This document shows, in pieces, positions 36,901-51,900 of a stretch of 64,000 nucleotides of DNA; position 1 is the stretch's first letter, and every line of letters starts with the position of its first letter. Both the position numbers and the translations under genes were made by a program. The notes beneath the pieces are model-generated. The model had not been told where the DNA came from. It worked only from the letters and a program-made list of their open reading frames with translations, and did not search any database. Source of the stretch: Heliocidaris erythrogramma (taxonomy: Eukaryota > Echinodermata > Echinoidea > Camarodonta > Echinometridae); assembly GCA_025617745.1 (NCBI GenBank), contig CM046853.1:503501-567500 (forward strand), read 5' to 3'.

Positions 36901-39900
36901 GGAGTTACATCATTTGTAGCTTCATGGTTACATACACACACTAAAGTGTGTATGTAACTGTATGGTTTCATGGCGGTGGGGGGGGGGGGGGGGGGGGGGA
37001 GATGTCTCATTGAGGCCGGTACATCATCATCCTGTGAAAACGGATATACAGTGTACCTTTTCAGCAATAGGCACAACCGGGGTTACGCGTTTCGGGTATC
37101 AAAAAAAGCAAAGCTCAAGAAAAAGGTTATCAAATTCAGAGACTGATAAGAAGAAGATCCGCCGAAAGGGGGTGGGGGGGTATAGTTCGGTAATGTGTTT
37201 CAAATTAGGTTAAATTTCTTTTACGGTTCCTTTTTGGCTAAAAAGAAGTCTATGATGATGATGTAGGCCTAAATAGGATGTAAAATACCAAGCAAGATAT
37301 AAAAGCGCCGTTAATGGTATAAAAATAGGGGATAGATGGGTTTCCCTGTTTAGGGTATCAAAATCTGCCCCTTCTTCAATCTGCTTTTTAATTGTATCCC
37401 CCCCCCCCCCCCCCCCCCCCCCCCATCCCCCCCCCCCCCCCCCCCCCCCCCCCCGCAGTATGCCCGAGGATATTTTGCATTCAGCAGCGTTCCACCACCA
37501 CATCACATTCTTGTGTGCGCTCTAGCGGTCACATTTCTCGACGGATTTCTTTCAAACTTTGTATGGAGGTGTATCTTGGTAAAATCTGGACACCTATAGT
37601 TTCTGGTGATGCTGCCCCCAGTGTTCCGTCTTTTATAGGGTAAAAGGCCTTATTTTGGGGGATAGTTTGTGTGCACCCTAACGGTCACATTTCTCAACAA
37701 ATTTTGTTCCAATTTTGCATGAAGGTGGTGTCTCTTGTTATAATCTAGAAACCTATAGATTTTGGTGATACTGCCTCCAGTGTTCCGTCTTTTATAGGGT
37801 CAAAGGTCATATTTTGATAGATGTCTTGTGTGCACTCTTGTGTGCGCTCTGGCAGTCACATTTCTCAATGGATATCGTTCAAATTTTGCATGAAGGTGTC
37901 TCTTGGTGTAATCTAAAAACCTATAGTTTTGGTGATGCTGCCACCAGTGTCCCGTCTTATAGGGTAAAAGGCATATTTTGGGGGATAGTTTGTGTGCGCT
38001 CTAGCGGTCACATTTCTCAATGAATTTCTTTCAAACTTTGTATGGAGGTGTATCTTGGTAAAATCTACACATCTTTACTTTTTAGTGATGCTGCCCTCTT
38101 TGTTCCGTCCTTTATAGGGTCAAAGATCATTTGTCCATTTCTTGCACTCTTACTTCTGTATTTCTTGACTGATTTTGTTCAAATTTTACATGAAGTTGTC
38201 TCTTGGTGTAATCTAAAAACCTATAGGTTTTGGTGATGCTGCCACCAGTGTCCCGTCTTTTATAGGGTCATACTTCAGGGGATGGCGTGAGTGCACACTG
38301 CAGGCCACATTTCTGGTTGGTTTTCTTTCAAATTTTGTATGGAGATGTAACTTGGTATAATCTACACATTTTTACTCTTTGGTGATGCTGCCCTCATTGT
38401 TCCGTCCTTTATTATAAGGTCAAAGGTCATTTGTCCATTTTGTGCACTCTTACTTCTGCATTTCCTTACGGATTTCGTTCAAATTTTGTATGGAAGTGTA
38501 TCTTGGTAAAATCTACGCACCTATAGTTTTTGATGATGCTGCCACCAGTGTCCCGTCTTTTATAGGGTCAAAGGTCATACTTTGGAGGATTGCGTGAGTG
38601 CACTCTGCAGGCCACATTTTGTAATGGATTTCTTTCAAATTTTGTATGGAGATGTAACTTGGTATAATCTGCACATCTTTACTTTTTGGTGATGCTGCCC
38701 TCATTGTTCCTTTATAGGGTCAAAGGTCATATGTATTTTATGCGCTCTAACTTCCACATTTCTTGACGTATTTCTCTAAAATTTTATATGGAGGTGTGTC
38801 TTAGTAAAATCTACACATCTTTAGTGTTTGCTGATGCTGCCCCCAGTGTTCCGCTTTTTATAGGGTCAAATATCAAATTGTGGTTGCACGCATTCTGGAG
38901 GACACATTTGTTGACTGATTTCTTTCAGATTTTGTATGGAGGTCCATCATAGATTACTCTAGACCTCTACAGTTTTTGGTAATGCTGCCCCCAGTGTTCC
39001 GTCTTTTATAGGGTCAAAGGTCATATTTTAGTGGATATCTTGTGTGCGCACTGAGGTCACATTTCTTGACAGATTTCTTTCGAATTTCCAATAGAGATGC
39101 ATTATACTCTAATCTACACATAATGTTTTGGTGACACTGTTCCTATTGATGACAATAGTCCGGGCCACTGGCGGCAATCTCTACGCCATCCTTGTGTTTG
39201 AGGGAGGGGAGGGGGGAGGTTCTTTGTCCCTCCTTCGAATCGCTGCTAGTGCCGGGGGATACATTCGCATTGCGCGGCAAAGGACATTTCTAGTTCAGCA
39301 AGTGATTTACGCGGATAATGTACAGGTATCAATGGGGGGGGGGGGGGGCGGTCATCGCGATCGATTTGGATCGATTTGGATCGATTCAGGTGCCTGTAAA
39401 CTTTTCTGCCTCTTATTTGTGAAAATTCGGCTCCAGGGAGTCTGATTTATGTAAGCCCCTCCCCCACAACCAAACCAATGAAAATTTCCTTCGAAAATAT
39501 TTCCACTATGATATGGATACGTATAGGATTTACTCCCATCTCCCCTCGCGCTGGGGGTGCCGGGAGGGTAGTAGGGAAAAGTCAATCCGTCGGTCCTCCC
39601 AAGACCCATATAAGGGGGCTATAATCCCCCTGAAAAGAAAATGACAATAAATTCTTTTTTTTCCTCATTTTTGCATCCTTTACAAGGGACGTACCGCTAA
39701 TTATGCACGTTATGTTTTCATGGCCTTAATTTCTCTGAGTATTGAACCACAGAAACATGGCAAGATCAAATCGCACCCTCTAGCTCTATGCATGGATATA
39801 CACCTCGAACATAATTATATCCATATCATTTAGTCTTCATCAAGATGAAAATGTATTTTCTTCAGAACTCATGCAAGATTTGGATAAATAACACATACTC

Positions 39901-42900
39901 ACATGTTGTAAATACTTCTTGGTAAAAAAATAACACTTTACCCGACTTTTTTTTGTATTCACTTGATTATTGTGACAAATACGTTATGCTGATTAATCAT
40001 AAACACAGCCAGTATGCATTTGGTCCAATCAACATATTGTCCAATGACCACTTGACCAGTATGGCCAATAGCCATTTTGTCTCTAATCATTTGGTCTAAT
40101 TACCATTTGGTCCATGATCAGTGAATTAGTCCATTTACCATTTGGTTGAATCATCAAATGGTCTGAACCCAATTAGCCTAATACCATCTTGGTCCATTTA
40201 ACAGTTGGTCTAACTTCAGTTGGGCTAATGTCATTTTGTCGACACACATTTTGTCTAATGACCATTTGTTCTAATTAGCACTTGGTCCAATAATCGATTG
40301 GTCTAATAACCATTAAATGGTCTAATGACCAATTGGTCTAATAAGCATGTGGTCAAAGCTAGTCCTACATGTAGCTCCATTACCCTTTGACATCCGTATG
40401 TGCTGCATTATTTTCCATTTAGATCCAGATTCTGTACAACAATCAGTTTCTGCAGGTAATTTGTATCTAGAGTTTAAAGCTAACACTGTTAAATGTTAAA
40501 TAACATGCATTTTCTACCATGGATATACTTATACCATGAGGAGGAGGGTAAATGGGTTGGTGTGCTGTACTACAGTGTAGCCTATGTAGGCCTATCATGC
40601 TAATGATTCAAAAAAGCTATTGTAACGTAACTGGTCCCTGTCGGGGTAGCGTCTGCCAATGAGCAGTCAGTCAGAGCCCAGTTCATGCACGCTCAACCAA
40701 ATTCTCAATTATCTCTTCACTCGGTGGATTCTCTCACAAAAGTATATTGTGCTTAACATGGAATCGGCCACACTCAATCAAACAATCAATTAAACTAATA
40801 GATCGTATAGTAAATAAATAATGTACACTTACATGTTATGGCTAAAGTTGACAAGAAACTTTAATCAAATACACTTCTTTCCTCTACAGCAGCTCAACAT
40901 CGTCTGCCCAAATTCAATGAATCCTATTTTTATATCACATAAAATATACGCGTACGCGCACATACGCGCAATGCAGTGTGACGTCACAATACATTAACAC
41001 AAACGACGTCACAATGCATTAACACAAAAGGCTAGGCAAAACGGTGCCAATTCAATTTCGTTACACTATTATGATTATTATCTTTTAGAAATTAAGCATA
41101 TAGCCATATATCATTTCAAATCAAACAAAAAATAGGCACACAGTAATCTATATTTGTTTGTAGTATTAGACCAAATGGACATTGGACCAAATGAGGAATA
41201 GACCAAACGGTCATTAGACGAACTGAGATTTGGACCAAATGATTATTAGACTAACTGATCATTAGACGAAATGATCATTAGACCACTTTGTCCACGGACG
41301 AAATGATGATTAGACAAAATGGTAATTGGACGTATCAATGATTTGACCATGTGGATATTAGACCAACTGAATTGGCATTAGCCAAAATGGGTATTGGACG
41401 ACATGAATATTGGATTAAATGGTCATTAGAAGAAATGTTAATGGATGAAGTGATATAAGACCACATGATGTTAGACCAGCTGACAATTGGACCAAATGGC
41501 TGTGGACAGAATGGCAATTTACCATCTTTTTGGAGCATTAAGTTTTAAAAGTTCTTATTGGGTATAGGACCAGAACTTGTTAAGGAGCACAGTTATATCT
41601 ACCATCAAAACTTTGATACCAACAAATGTCTGTTCTTTTCCTTGGAGCAGGGAAATCTTAGTTACAATTGCTTGCGTGGACACTGGTTTTGTAACATTAT
41701 ACACTCTTAGAAGACATGTACATACACACAAATATGTGTAAGAAAAGTTAAATGACAAAAAAGTGAGCTTTTGGACAACTCTTTATATTGTACTGCTAAA
41801 AAGCACATGCGCTGCACACAGAAAGGGGTATATGAGACTGCACACACGTGTGGCATGAATGTTCAGCCTGAACATTTCAGCTATTTCTCATCATATTTTG
41901 AATATGAGGGCATTTGAAAAGCAATCCTTTTCAGGGGGCATTTCAACTCTGAGGTTCTCCCAAACTGACAAAAATAATGAAAAAGTTCACAAATTATTTT
42001 CACCTTTCCCATAACTCCACTTTCTCTTTAATCACAAAGATAGATAAACATTAAAGGACAATTAACCCCACATGATATTCTAGATGCGGTATTGTCTGCT
42101 ACGTCTTTCCATGGAGGCTGCCATTTTGTGCATGACACGGATCATTAGGTACCATATGCATTGATAATAGCCTACCTTTACAACAGATACGTCGCTTTGT
42201 TCTGATTTTATTACGATTGTTATTGGTCATGGGCCTAGATAATTGACGACCCATGAGTTCTAATAGCCATCCTGTAATGCAGATTCCTCGCTTTGTTTTG
42301 GTATTGTTACGATTGTCTCCGTCCTTGACGTCAATTCTCTGTCTCCACGTACAGAAAGTATATTTTTATGAACAAATTAAGACCTTTTAAAAAATATATA
42401 AAACTAAACTTACATTTCAGAATATGTGACTATATCTAATATATATTTGTCCTCTAAAAATCAATTACAAGTTAACGATGAAGGAAATATTACTTGGGAT
42501 GAAAAATATTTTCGTGTACACATAAAGTAATGGCAGCCCCCTTATTATTGCTAGCAGACAATAACTTGGCTGGAAAATAGTGATTTATATCTATATCCTG
42601 TGTTTTTACATGAAATTGCATGTATCAAATAAGAGGCATATACTACACCATTCAAAATAAGCTAGTTCATACGCTGAGGTTAATTTCCCTTTAATGTTTT
42701 ATTTTTTCATAATGTTATACTTATGTTTTAGGGTAAGATGAGATAAGTATCTTGAAAGTTTAATCTGATGTGAAATATCCTATATTCTAGGGAGAAAGGT
42801 GATATGTGTTTTGAAATTCTACCCTAGTGTGAAATACCCTGAGTTTTGTGAATAAGGGTGATGAGTAAGCTTGAGAAGGAACTGTTGTTTATGTATTGCA

Positions 42901-45900
42901 TGGTCCAGTGCATGTTGGAGAGGTATGTGTGTTAGGATGGGATCTAGCTGGCAGCCCATTCTCTATTGGTGGTCCCGTTTGGAGTTCATCCTTGTAAGCT
43001 GAGCTGAGCTACACTGTACTCACTCACCTCATTCACTTTGCCTACTGTCTTCTGTCTTGTGGTATACTGTTGGTCGTGCATATTCTTTCTTCATCAGGAA
43101 TGCTGTTTGAGCTATTGGAACACTTTCATTTGTTTGAAGATATCTTAATGCTGGGAAATGGATTTAATGCCTTTTTCTTAACAAGAAGCCTTGACTAAAA
43201 AAAGGGAACATATATGTACAATCTGAACTGTAAGCGTGGAGTAACCATGTGAAACTATTTTCAGCTCAGCCATGTTTGAATAAGAGGATGAAGGAAGATG
43301 TCTTTATACATGTAGTTTGTTTGTAATCTCTCATAGGTCATACCTGCCACTATCCATCCAGCTGTAATGTGTCATCTTTATGGATATGATTCTGTTTATC
43401 AGTGATATTCGTAGAGTGCACTGTGTCAAAGAATAAGATGGCAAAATCCAGATGAAGTGCACACTGCATCCTCTTCTTGCCCAAGAGGAAAGATAGAAGT
43501 CACACGTGTTATGTCGTATAGAGGATGAGGAGCACTCCTTCAAAGACTTTTATGGCTGTGTTTATTTGAAAGTTGGAAAGCTGGATATTGTCATGACCTG
43601 ATATCAGTTTAGACCCAAGTTGATCATAACAATCATGACAATGAAGACCAGATGAATGTAACCATGGTTACCAAACCTCTGAATGGAATACTATTTTGGA
43701 TTATATCACAATCAATGAATCAAGAGCTTAAAACAAACATTGATTTCAGAACTATACATTTGTGAAGTTTTTTTAATGACATTCTGGATGGGAGAGTTCA
43801 ACATTTGAGCAAGGTACATGTACATGTTGCTGTGGTTTCAGTTTGGGTGGTCTTGGATGGCAAGGCATTGTGGTGCTGGTTTATGCATCATTTTCTAGAT
43901 CAGGAAAGTTCCGTTTGTGGTTTTCTGATGTGCCGCACACGGCTTTCAGAATCTAGTATTTTTGTTTGTGGGCCCCTATCATCTGATCATTGAACAAAAG
44001 TAATTGGTTGGGCATTTACTCCTGAACTGCATTACTTAGTTATATCCATAATAGAGTTAATATAAAACATATTCCATCACGTTTAAAGACAAAGGACGCT
44101 TTGCAACACTGTCAATGGTATTTGTAAGAACTCAAGGAGTTGAGGGAGATAAAACAACAATTTCATGAGTGAAATTTACGTAGGAAGGCATCATTTCATG
44201 CATGATGAGTTTGAATGTGTAGATAGAGAATGATTGCCATCAAACTAGAATTAAATATGTTGGAAGAGATTTTGTGTGGTTCATTTTTATTGAGCCTTGG
44301 GTGCTTTTCGGCAATGGAGAAAATTGTAACTTGTTCATCAAAGAGGTACATTTCTTCTGGCTAAGAAATATATTTGAATGAGCCGAAGTCAACCACATTT
44401 GCAGAAATAGGTGATTGTACATACAATTATAACATAATTGTCCAAAATATATGGGCCTATAAGTAGGTCCTCCTAAATAAAAATATTTGTTCTGTGAGTA
44501 CATGGAGAATGTTGTAATATAATAATTGTTATAATCAGTCTACTGCATGATGCTATATGTAGGCCTGTATTTAATTAAGAACATTTTTTATTTAATGAGT
44601 ATGTTGACACTGACACTTAAAAGTTGATCCTACATTTTTCTTCTTTTTTTCCTGTTTTGTTGCTTTGTTTTGTGAACATTGAAACAAAAAACCCACAAGG
44701 AATCCATTAGTGGTTGCCCTGGTTGAAAATCATGAATGACACAAAGCATTAACAAGTCAATAAGTTCAAATTTGGCTGAAGGAATGACTTGATGTTTTGG
44801 TGGGTGAAATGGGTGTAATAGTTGGCTTTTCAGTCTCATTACAATTCCTAGTTTCGATCTTGTCAACAAGTATCTAAACCACAGAGCTATGTTATCAGAA
44901 GACATTATTGAAAAAGACCCAATCGAAACTAAAGTAACTGTTTGCATACAAGTTTCCAGGTTGGAAAATGTTTCCACATATGTTTTCAAGAAATACTGAT
45001 ATTGGAACCACATTGAGTTGTTTGCAAAGGGTACTTTATGTCTCCAAATCAAAAAGAAGTCTAGCATGATATAGGCTACATATGAATTCCTTCACAAACT
45101 TGGAACACTGTCTATAACGCATACTTTGAATTAATATAGAAAGACTTTATTTATCATATGCAGCCCAAACCTCCTACAATGAAACATGGAATTAATTATG
45201 GCTTAAATATATTTCATTTGCTTGTTCTTAGTCTAATGCAATGTGAACTGTACTGGCTCCCTATCCCATAAACTTTTACCCATATTTTCATCTTGGTTGA
45301 GATGAAATGTTAGACTGGAACTTTATTGGCCCAAAAATAGAAAGAGGGAGCCATCAATCTCCAACTCATTTTTCTCACACTCAAATTCATTACAAAGGAT
45401 CTCTTCCACCTCAACTGTATTCAGAAACCAGGAGTATTTCTGGAAAAGAAGAGACAAAGAATTGAGCCTCTTGAATCTCTTTTTCTTATTTAGAAAATTG
45501 AAAAAATCTGTCAGAAGCAAAAAACAAACAAATGACAACAACAAAAAACAGTTATTTTGAACTGATCCAAAGTTGCAAGAACTTTCTGCACTCCAGTTGA
45601 ACTAACATGCAGTCTGTCTTGTAGGAAACTTGTTTCTAATGCAAACACTGCTAAGGATTAAGCAAGTCAAGTCAGTCTTTAAACCCAGTTTCTAAATTGA
45701 TATGTATGATCTTGACATGAGCAGGGTGTCTCTAATATTGTCCTAGGCATAAATGACAAATGACTACGGATTTGAGTAATTTGTTTCGGATGAAGACGTG
45801 TGGGCTTTGAATACTGTTGGCCAAAGAAAACATTCGGCCCCAATGTTCCGGTAAGGAGACAAGGCGAAACCACCCATGATGTACTTAAATATGAGCTGCA

Positions 45901-48900
45901 ATTTTCAGAAAGAACAAAGTCTTGAATTTTGTTAGAGGAAAGTGGATCTTTTTCTAACATTGGCAGCACTTATTTTAAGCCAGGGACAAGCTGTTAGAGT
46001 TGAAATGGATCATCATAAACATAGCATAGTCAGTTTACTTGGTGAGTTTTGTATATTCTTGACCAAAGTGTTTTTTTAAATGCTTCTATGAGGCATGTTT
46101 TGGCAGATCAGTAGAATGTCATTTAAGCATTCACCATTTTATTTAGGCTTATTGCATATTAAACTGTTCAAATATGAGTCAAGACAGCTGAACATTGTTG
46201 TTGCACAGTGTGTGTGTGTGAGCTGTGTTTTAGAAAAGAATAATACAAGTGTGTTCCTTCCTGCGTACCTACCTTGCTTGACACATGCTTGAATACAGTA
46301 TATAGAGAAGCAAAATGCTACCAGATTGTTATTAAACTGGCCATTTTGTATTTTCAGGGGTTTAATGGTTGTAATACATGATTTACCTGGGATGATATCA
46401 ACCACTGTACTTGTTCATGAAGCTTTTATTAGATTCTTAGAAAGGAGATATTTCATGAGGGGATGATCTAGTGATGATTTTATAATTTTTTTATTTATTT
46501 TATATTTTATTTTATTTATTCTTTTAAGTTTATTTATTATATTTTTATTTATTTATTTTAATTTTTTTTTTTTTTTTTTTTTGGGGGGGGGGGGGGAGAA
46601 ATGAGAAATCTCCTTTGAATTTTACTAAGCTCTAACTTTCTCTACTCTCATATTTTTCTTTCTGATTGTGACAGAGCAGATGATAAGCATAATTATTTAT
46701 GGTCAAAAGTTAAGGCCTATTTTACTTTATATGAGAATGAACATTATACCCAGGATCAAATAAACAGACCCTCAGAAGCTCTTGGTTTGTGATTCATTGG
46801 TTGTTAGGTTACTAGGGTAAAGGTTTGAGCATGTAAAAGACTTACAGGGTTCAATGAGTGCATTCAGTGAATAGAAAAGTTTTAGAGAAAGTAGCCATTT
46901 TGGTGAGATAACAATGGATGAGATGACCAGTGTCCAGTTAGGTGGTAAACAAACGTTTCTCTTTACTGTGATAATCCACTTTTCAGTGAATCTCCTGAAT
47001 AAGAAGATGGTTTGCGTATTGTGAAGTGAGGTTGCTAGTGAATAGTGAATAGCTACTCATCGTCACACCCAGAGCTTCATTGTAATATTGTATGGTAGAT
47101 AACTGTTCACCACTTTTGTTCTTTTTGTGAGCAAGGACAATGCACAGAAATTGAATCTTGAATTCTCAACAAATATATCAGAAGTGGATATTCTAAAAGT
47201 GAGAACAGTTTTTTCAATAGCTAGAAGTATTTGGAGAAGAGATGAAAAGCTTCCTTGCAAGTTATAAGTAATTAAAGTGGTTACATTGTTCAGTTTGTTT
47301 TTTTCACGGATTTTAGACATTCAGTGTGTAAATGAAGTTGTCAACCCCAAGGATGAGCTCTGATATTTAGAATACTAAGATTTATAAAGAAATAAACTTC
47401 AAGATACCTGCCTAAGATAATTGTTAAATTCTTTGTTGGCAAATATCTTTATTTCAAGGCTCCATTAAAAATCTTTTTAAAAACTTTTTCTTTAAATATT
47501 AATTTTAGATGGGTAATGATCCTGAAATGTGAATTGTTTTAACAATTCTGAGAAGTGTTAACCTGTATATTTAACTGGGGCTTTTAAATATTTAATGCTG
47601 ATATTGAAATTACCAAATACCAACATGAATGTAGACTGCTGATGGTACAAAATGGTTTTAGGGGAGGGGCTAGGAGTGAAGTGGAATAAAGCTGTGAATA
47701 ACAGAAGTGATATTGAATTCGATGAGTAGCAAGTTTCAGTGATAAATTTGTGAAGGAGTGATTTAACCTGTGACCAGTGGAAGTATGCTTTGCTTTGGGG
47801 GAGGAAAAGAAAATCATGAGATGTTTTGGGAAATGTCAATTAAATGTATATAGGAAAGTTTATATTTGATTATTACATGTTTTTATCCTTTAGTTATTTT
47901 CTTTATGTTTCTTTCAGGCTTTATGAATATAACTTTTTTCATGAGGTGGGGAGAAATTAGAGGTCATTTGCGTTTTTAAATAAACCAAATGCCTAAAGTT
48001 GTAGTTCAGATTTGAGGACTGTAGAATGATGTTGAAAATTTCTGCATAGTGGACCACCCAGAAGTAGGCTGTGTGTGTGGTCCTTTCCAATTTCCTTAGT
48101 CCCATCTACTGATTTAGAGGTAAGTTAGAAGTAAGCAGGCAATCACAATGTTGTTAGAGGACAGTTTTCCTGTTATGCTGACCACAGAATTATAAGTTAG
48201 ATTATATAGAAAAGCAGAGTTAAGCTTCTTATAATAATCATTAGTGGTGACTGACAACACTCAAGTCTATATTTTCAGAGATAATATCCACAAGAGAAGT
48301 GTCAATTTGCATGTGATGACTGATAACTGAAGTGAATCAGACAAGCTGAAAAGATGATAACCTATGATTTGTCTTTGTTTTATATATTTTTTTTCCCCTG
48401 AATTCAGAGATAGAAGACACCTGTCTACATCATCATTAATAAAGATAAGAAAGGGTTTTTGGTGCATTCTTTTAAATATATTTGAACTAGTATAACATAT
48501 TTCATACCCTTTAAAAAACCCAATCAGAATGGTCTAATTTGCCTGACATATCGGTGGATGAGCAAGTAATGTTTATCCCTTCATTTTAGACTGTGTTGCC
48601 TCATGTATTATTATTGTTGTTGTTGTTGTTGTATTTACATCCTGAGAGAAACCTTAGTCATTCCACCCTGACTCATGCGATACTTATTATTTATTTAGTT
48701 TAATTTTATTTTTCTCTTACTATCTTCAAGCACATCTATATCACATTACATTTTTGTTATTGGGAACTCATCTCAGTATAGTGAGATCTCATTATTGTTT
48801 GTTTTGTTTCACTTTGTTTAGAGTTCAGTTGCTCACCTATTTCCTTGTTTTTCATGTTTTAGACCTTAATTTTTTTAGAATTTAATTTTTTTAGAATACA

Positions 48901-51900
48901 TTAATCTTTTTTTGCAGTGTATTGTAATCTTCCTTTTTTTAAAGATTGATAATGAATATTGTGTAAGTCATGATTTGATTGTGTGGCTGTAGTATGGCTG
49001 GAAGAAGGGCATTCACATGTGCGTGCGCATGCCATAAAGCAAATTTCTGGTAAGGTGTTTGATTGCTCTATACATAAAAAATAAAGAGAAGAGGATATAA
49101 AGAAGAACAAATAAATACATAAGAATAGAAAGAAGAATAAAGAGGAAGGAAAAACATAAATACATAACAAAAAAAAAATACTTAAGGAAAAGATAAAAAG
49201 AAGACAAAGAAAGGAATACATAAGAATAGAAAGAAAAAATGGGGTAAACAAAGAAATACTTGAGGAGAAAAAAGAGAGAAGGAAAAAGAAAGAAATACAT
49301 AAGAAACAAAGAGGATAAGATAGAAAGAGAGAAGAAAAAAAAAGAAATACAAAAGGAAATAGAATTTCTAGGATCGGTATCATGAATTAATTAACCCAAG
49401 TGGCAGTGCGTCCTCACCTGCTAATTTTGAAACTCTTTTGAAACTCTTTTGAAGTACGCTAATTCGCCAAATCGCAAGCTATTTTACAAAAAAACCTGAG
49501 TGAACTTGTATTGGGTTTGTAAGCTCAAGATTAAAAACAAACGAAATAGCCCGCTATTTGTGTCTTCATAACAAGCTCCTGAGCTGCTCTGATCGGGTTA
49601 GTTTCCCCAGGATCAGATTTAGCAGGCTATTTTGGAAACTAGGGTGATGAGGACAGGCCTTTTGATGTGGCTGTGTCTGCACGACAAAGCACAGCCTGTG
49701 TTCGCACCTCAGTCATGATAGTGCATGGCATCGTGACTTTGCCTGCATCTTTCACTTTGTCAAAAATGCTTTACATATCCTTTGAGATTTCTTTCATGTT
49801 TATTAATGACATTTTATTTCATTAATCATTTCTAGAACTCGCTAGCATACTTATATCGACAAGATTTTTCAAAATATCGCTTGAAGGCAATATATCGAAT
49901 GATAGCAAAATTCAATATTGAATATTCATTGGCATTTCAATCATGATATTGTGCAGCCCTAGTCTGGAACACCCCCCCCCCCCCCATGCTCAGGAAAGGT
50001 TAGTGTGAAGCCCAGCTCTATCTGTAGTGTAGGCTGTACAGTATGTGAGAGGTGTATTTCTCAAAGATCATGTTGGTGAACTTGTACTCAATGTGAGGCA
50101 GGCAGGCACACTCGTCTGTTTACATGTTCAACAAGATGGTTTATCTCCACTTATAGTGAAATGTGCCATTATGGTGGAGTCACATCCTCTGAAAGGGTCA
50201 CAAGAATATGATTTATGAACCTGGTTGTAGATGATACCCTTTCCACTGCTTATCTCGAACTTCTAAAGCAAGAAATGAAATGTCCTCTCACTTCAGAGAA
50301 CTCTATCTGAGTTTCACAAAAGCTGTTATGGCACGGTGAAGCCAAAGACTTGAATATTTCTATATTGACATATAGGTCAAAGATTGTGATGGAGAGGTAA
50401 TGAATTGCATATGGTGAAATGTGAGACCTCCTCTTGAACTTTGCACAGTGAATCAGGAGTCTCCAACACTATTATTCCCCTTTCATATACCGTACACCAC
50501 ATCATAATGTTGGCCTCTTGTAGGGGGCTTGTGCTGGGTCCTTGGGTCCTTGGGTCCTTGTGCTTGAGGAGGGCATGAGGAGTGCATACCACAAAGCTAC
50601 ATGTAATAAAGGTATCAGCAGCACTTTGCTTCTCACTCCGCCCAGATGTCTCAACCAACTTCTATAAGAAGTTTATTGTATCCCCCCCCCCCTAGTTCGG
50701 GGATATTATGGATTTGGCATCGTCGCGCCGCGTCCGCAGCAGAGATTTTCTTGTGAGCGCTCTACTGGCTGCAGTTTTTGTCGGATCACCTTTAAATTTT
50801 GCATGGAGGTGCATGATGGTAAGATGAAGACGCCTATTGTTTTTGGTGTGGGTGGAATCATGGTTGCCATGGTAACCATATTTTTTAAAGAAATGGTAAA
50901 GATTTTCTTGTGAGCGCTCTACCGGCTGCAGTTCTTGTTGGATCATCTTCATATTTCGCATGGAGGTGCATTATGGTAAGATGAAGACGCCTATTGTTTT
51001 TGGTGTGGGCGGAGTCGACATGGTTGCCATGGTAACCATATTTTTAAAAGAAATTATAAAGATTTTCTTGTGAGCGCTGTACCGGCTGCAGTTCTTATCA
51101 GATCACCTTCAAATTTCGCATGGAGGTGCATTATGGTAAGATGAAGACGCCTATTGTTTTTGGTGTGGGCGGAGTCGACATTGTTGCCATGGTAACCATA
51201 TTTTTAAAAGAAATTATAAAGATTTTCTTGTGAGCGCTGTACCGGCTGCAGTTCTTATCAGATCACCTTCAAATTTCGCATGTAGGTGCATTATGGTAAG
51301 ATGAAGACGCCTCTTGTTTTTGGTGTGGGTGGAGTCATCGTTGCCATGGTAACCATATTTTTTAAAGAAATGGTAAAGACTTTCTTGTGAGTGCTCTACC
51401 GGCTGCAGTTCTTGTCGGATCATCTTCATATTTCGCATGGTGGTGCATTATGGTAAGATGAAGACGCCTATTGTGTTTGGTGTGGGCGGAGTCATCGTTG
51501 CCATGGTAACCATATTTTTTAAAGAAATAGTAAAGAATTTCTTGTGAGCGCTCTACTGGCTGCAGTTTTTGTCGGATCACCTTCAATTTCAAAACAACTA
51601 AAAAATGACAAAAGTACAAAAAGGTAAAATTTGTCACTGGCAGTGCTACCCGAGGTCCTGAATTGCCACTTTATCCATTTCAGTCACAACATTGATTCAA
51701 ATGGGGGATGGGTGACGGGTTCGTGGGATACATGTACTCGGACTGGTCCCCCCCTCCGAGTGCTCTAGTTACTACATATAGCAGAAGCAGCCCATGGATT
51801 TTAGCTTTGTTTATGTTTCTTACCCCTCCCCCCCCCCCCCCCCCCCAATGACAGTGAGCCATGACTGTTCCACCAGCTGAAGGAGATTTAGAAATGAATT

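Noticed and set aside
48901-49383. 160-codon minus frame, Phe/Leu/Ser-rich
   Set aside because: It lies on a purine-rich low-complexity tract and is the mirror case of the one at 22.6 kb.
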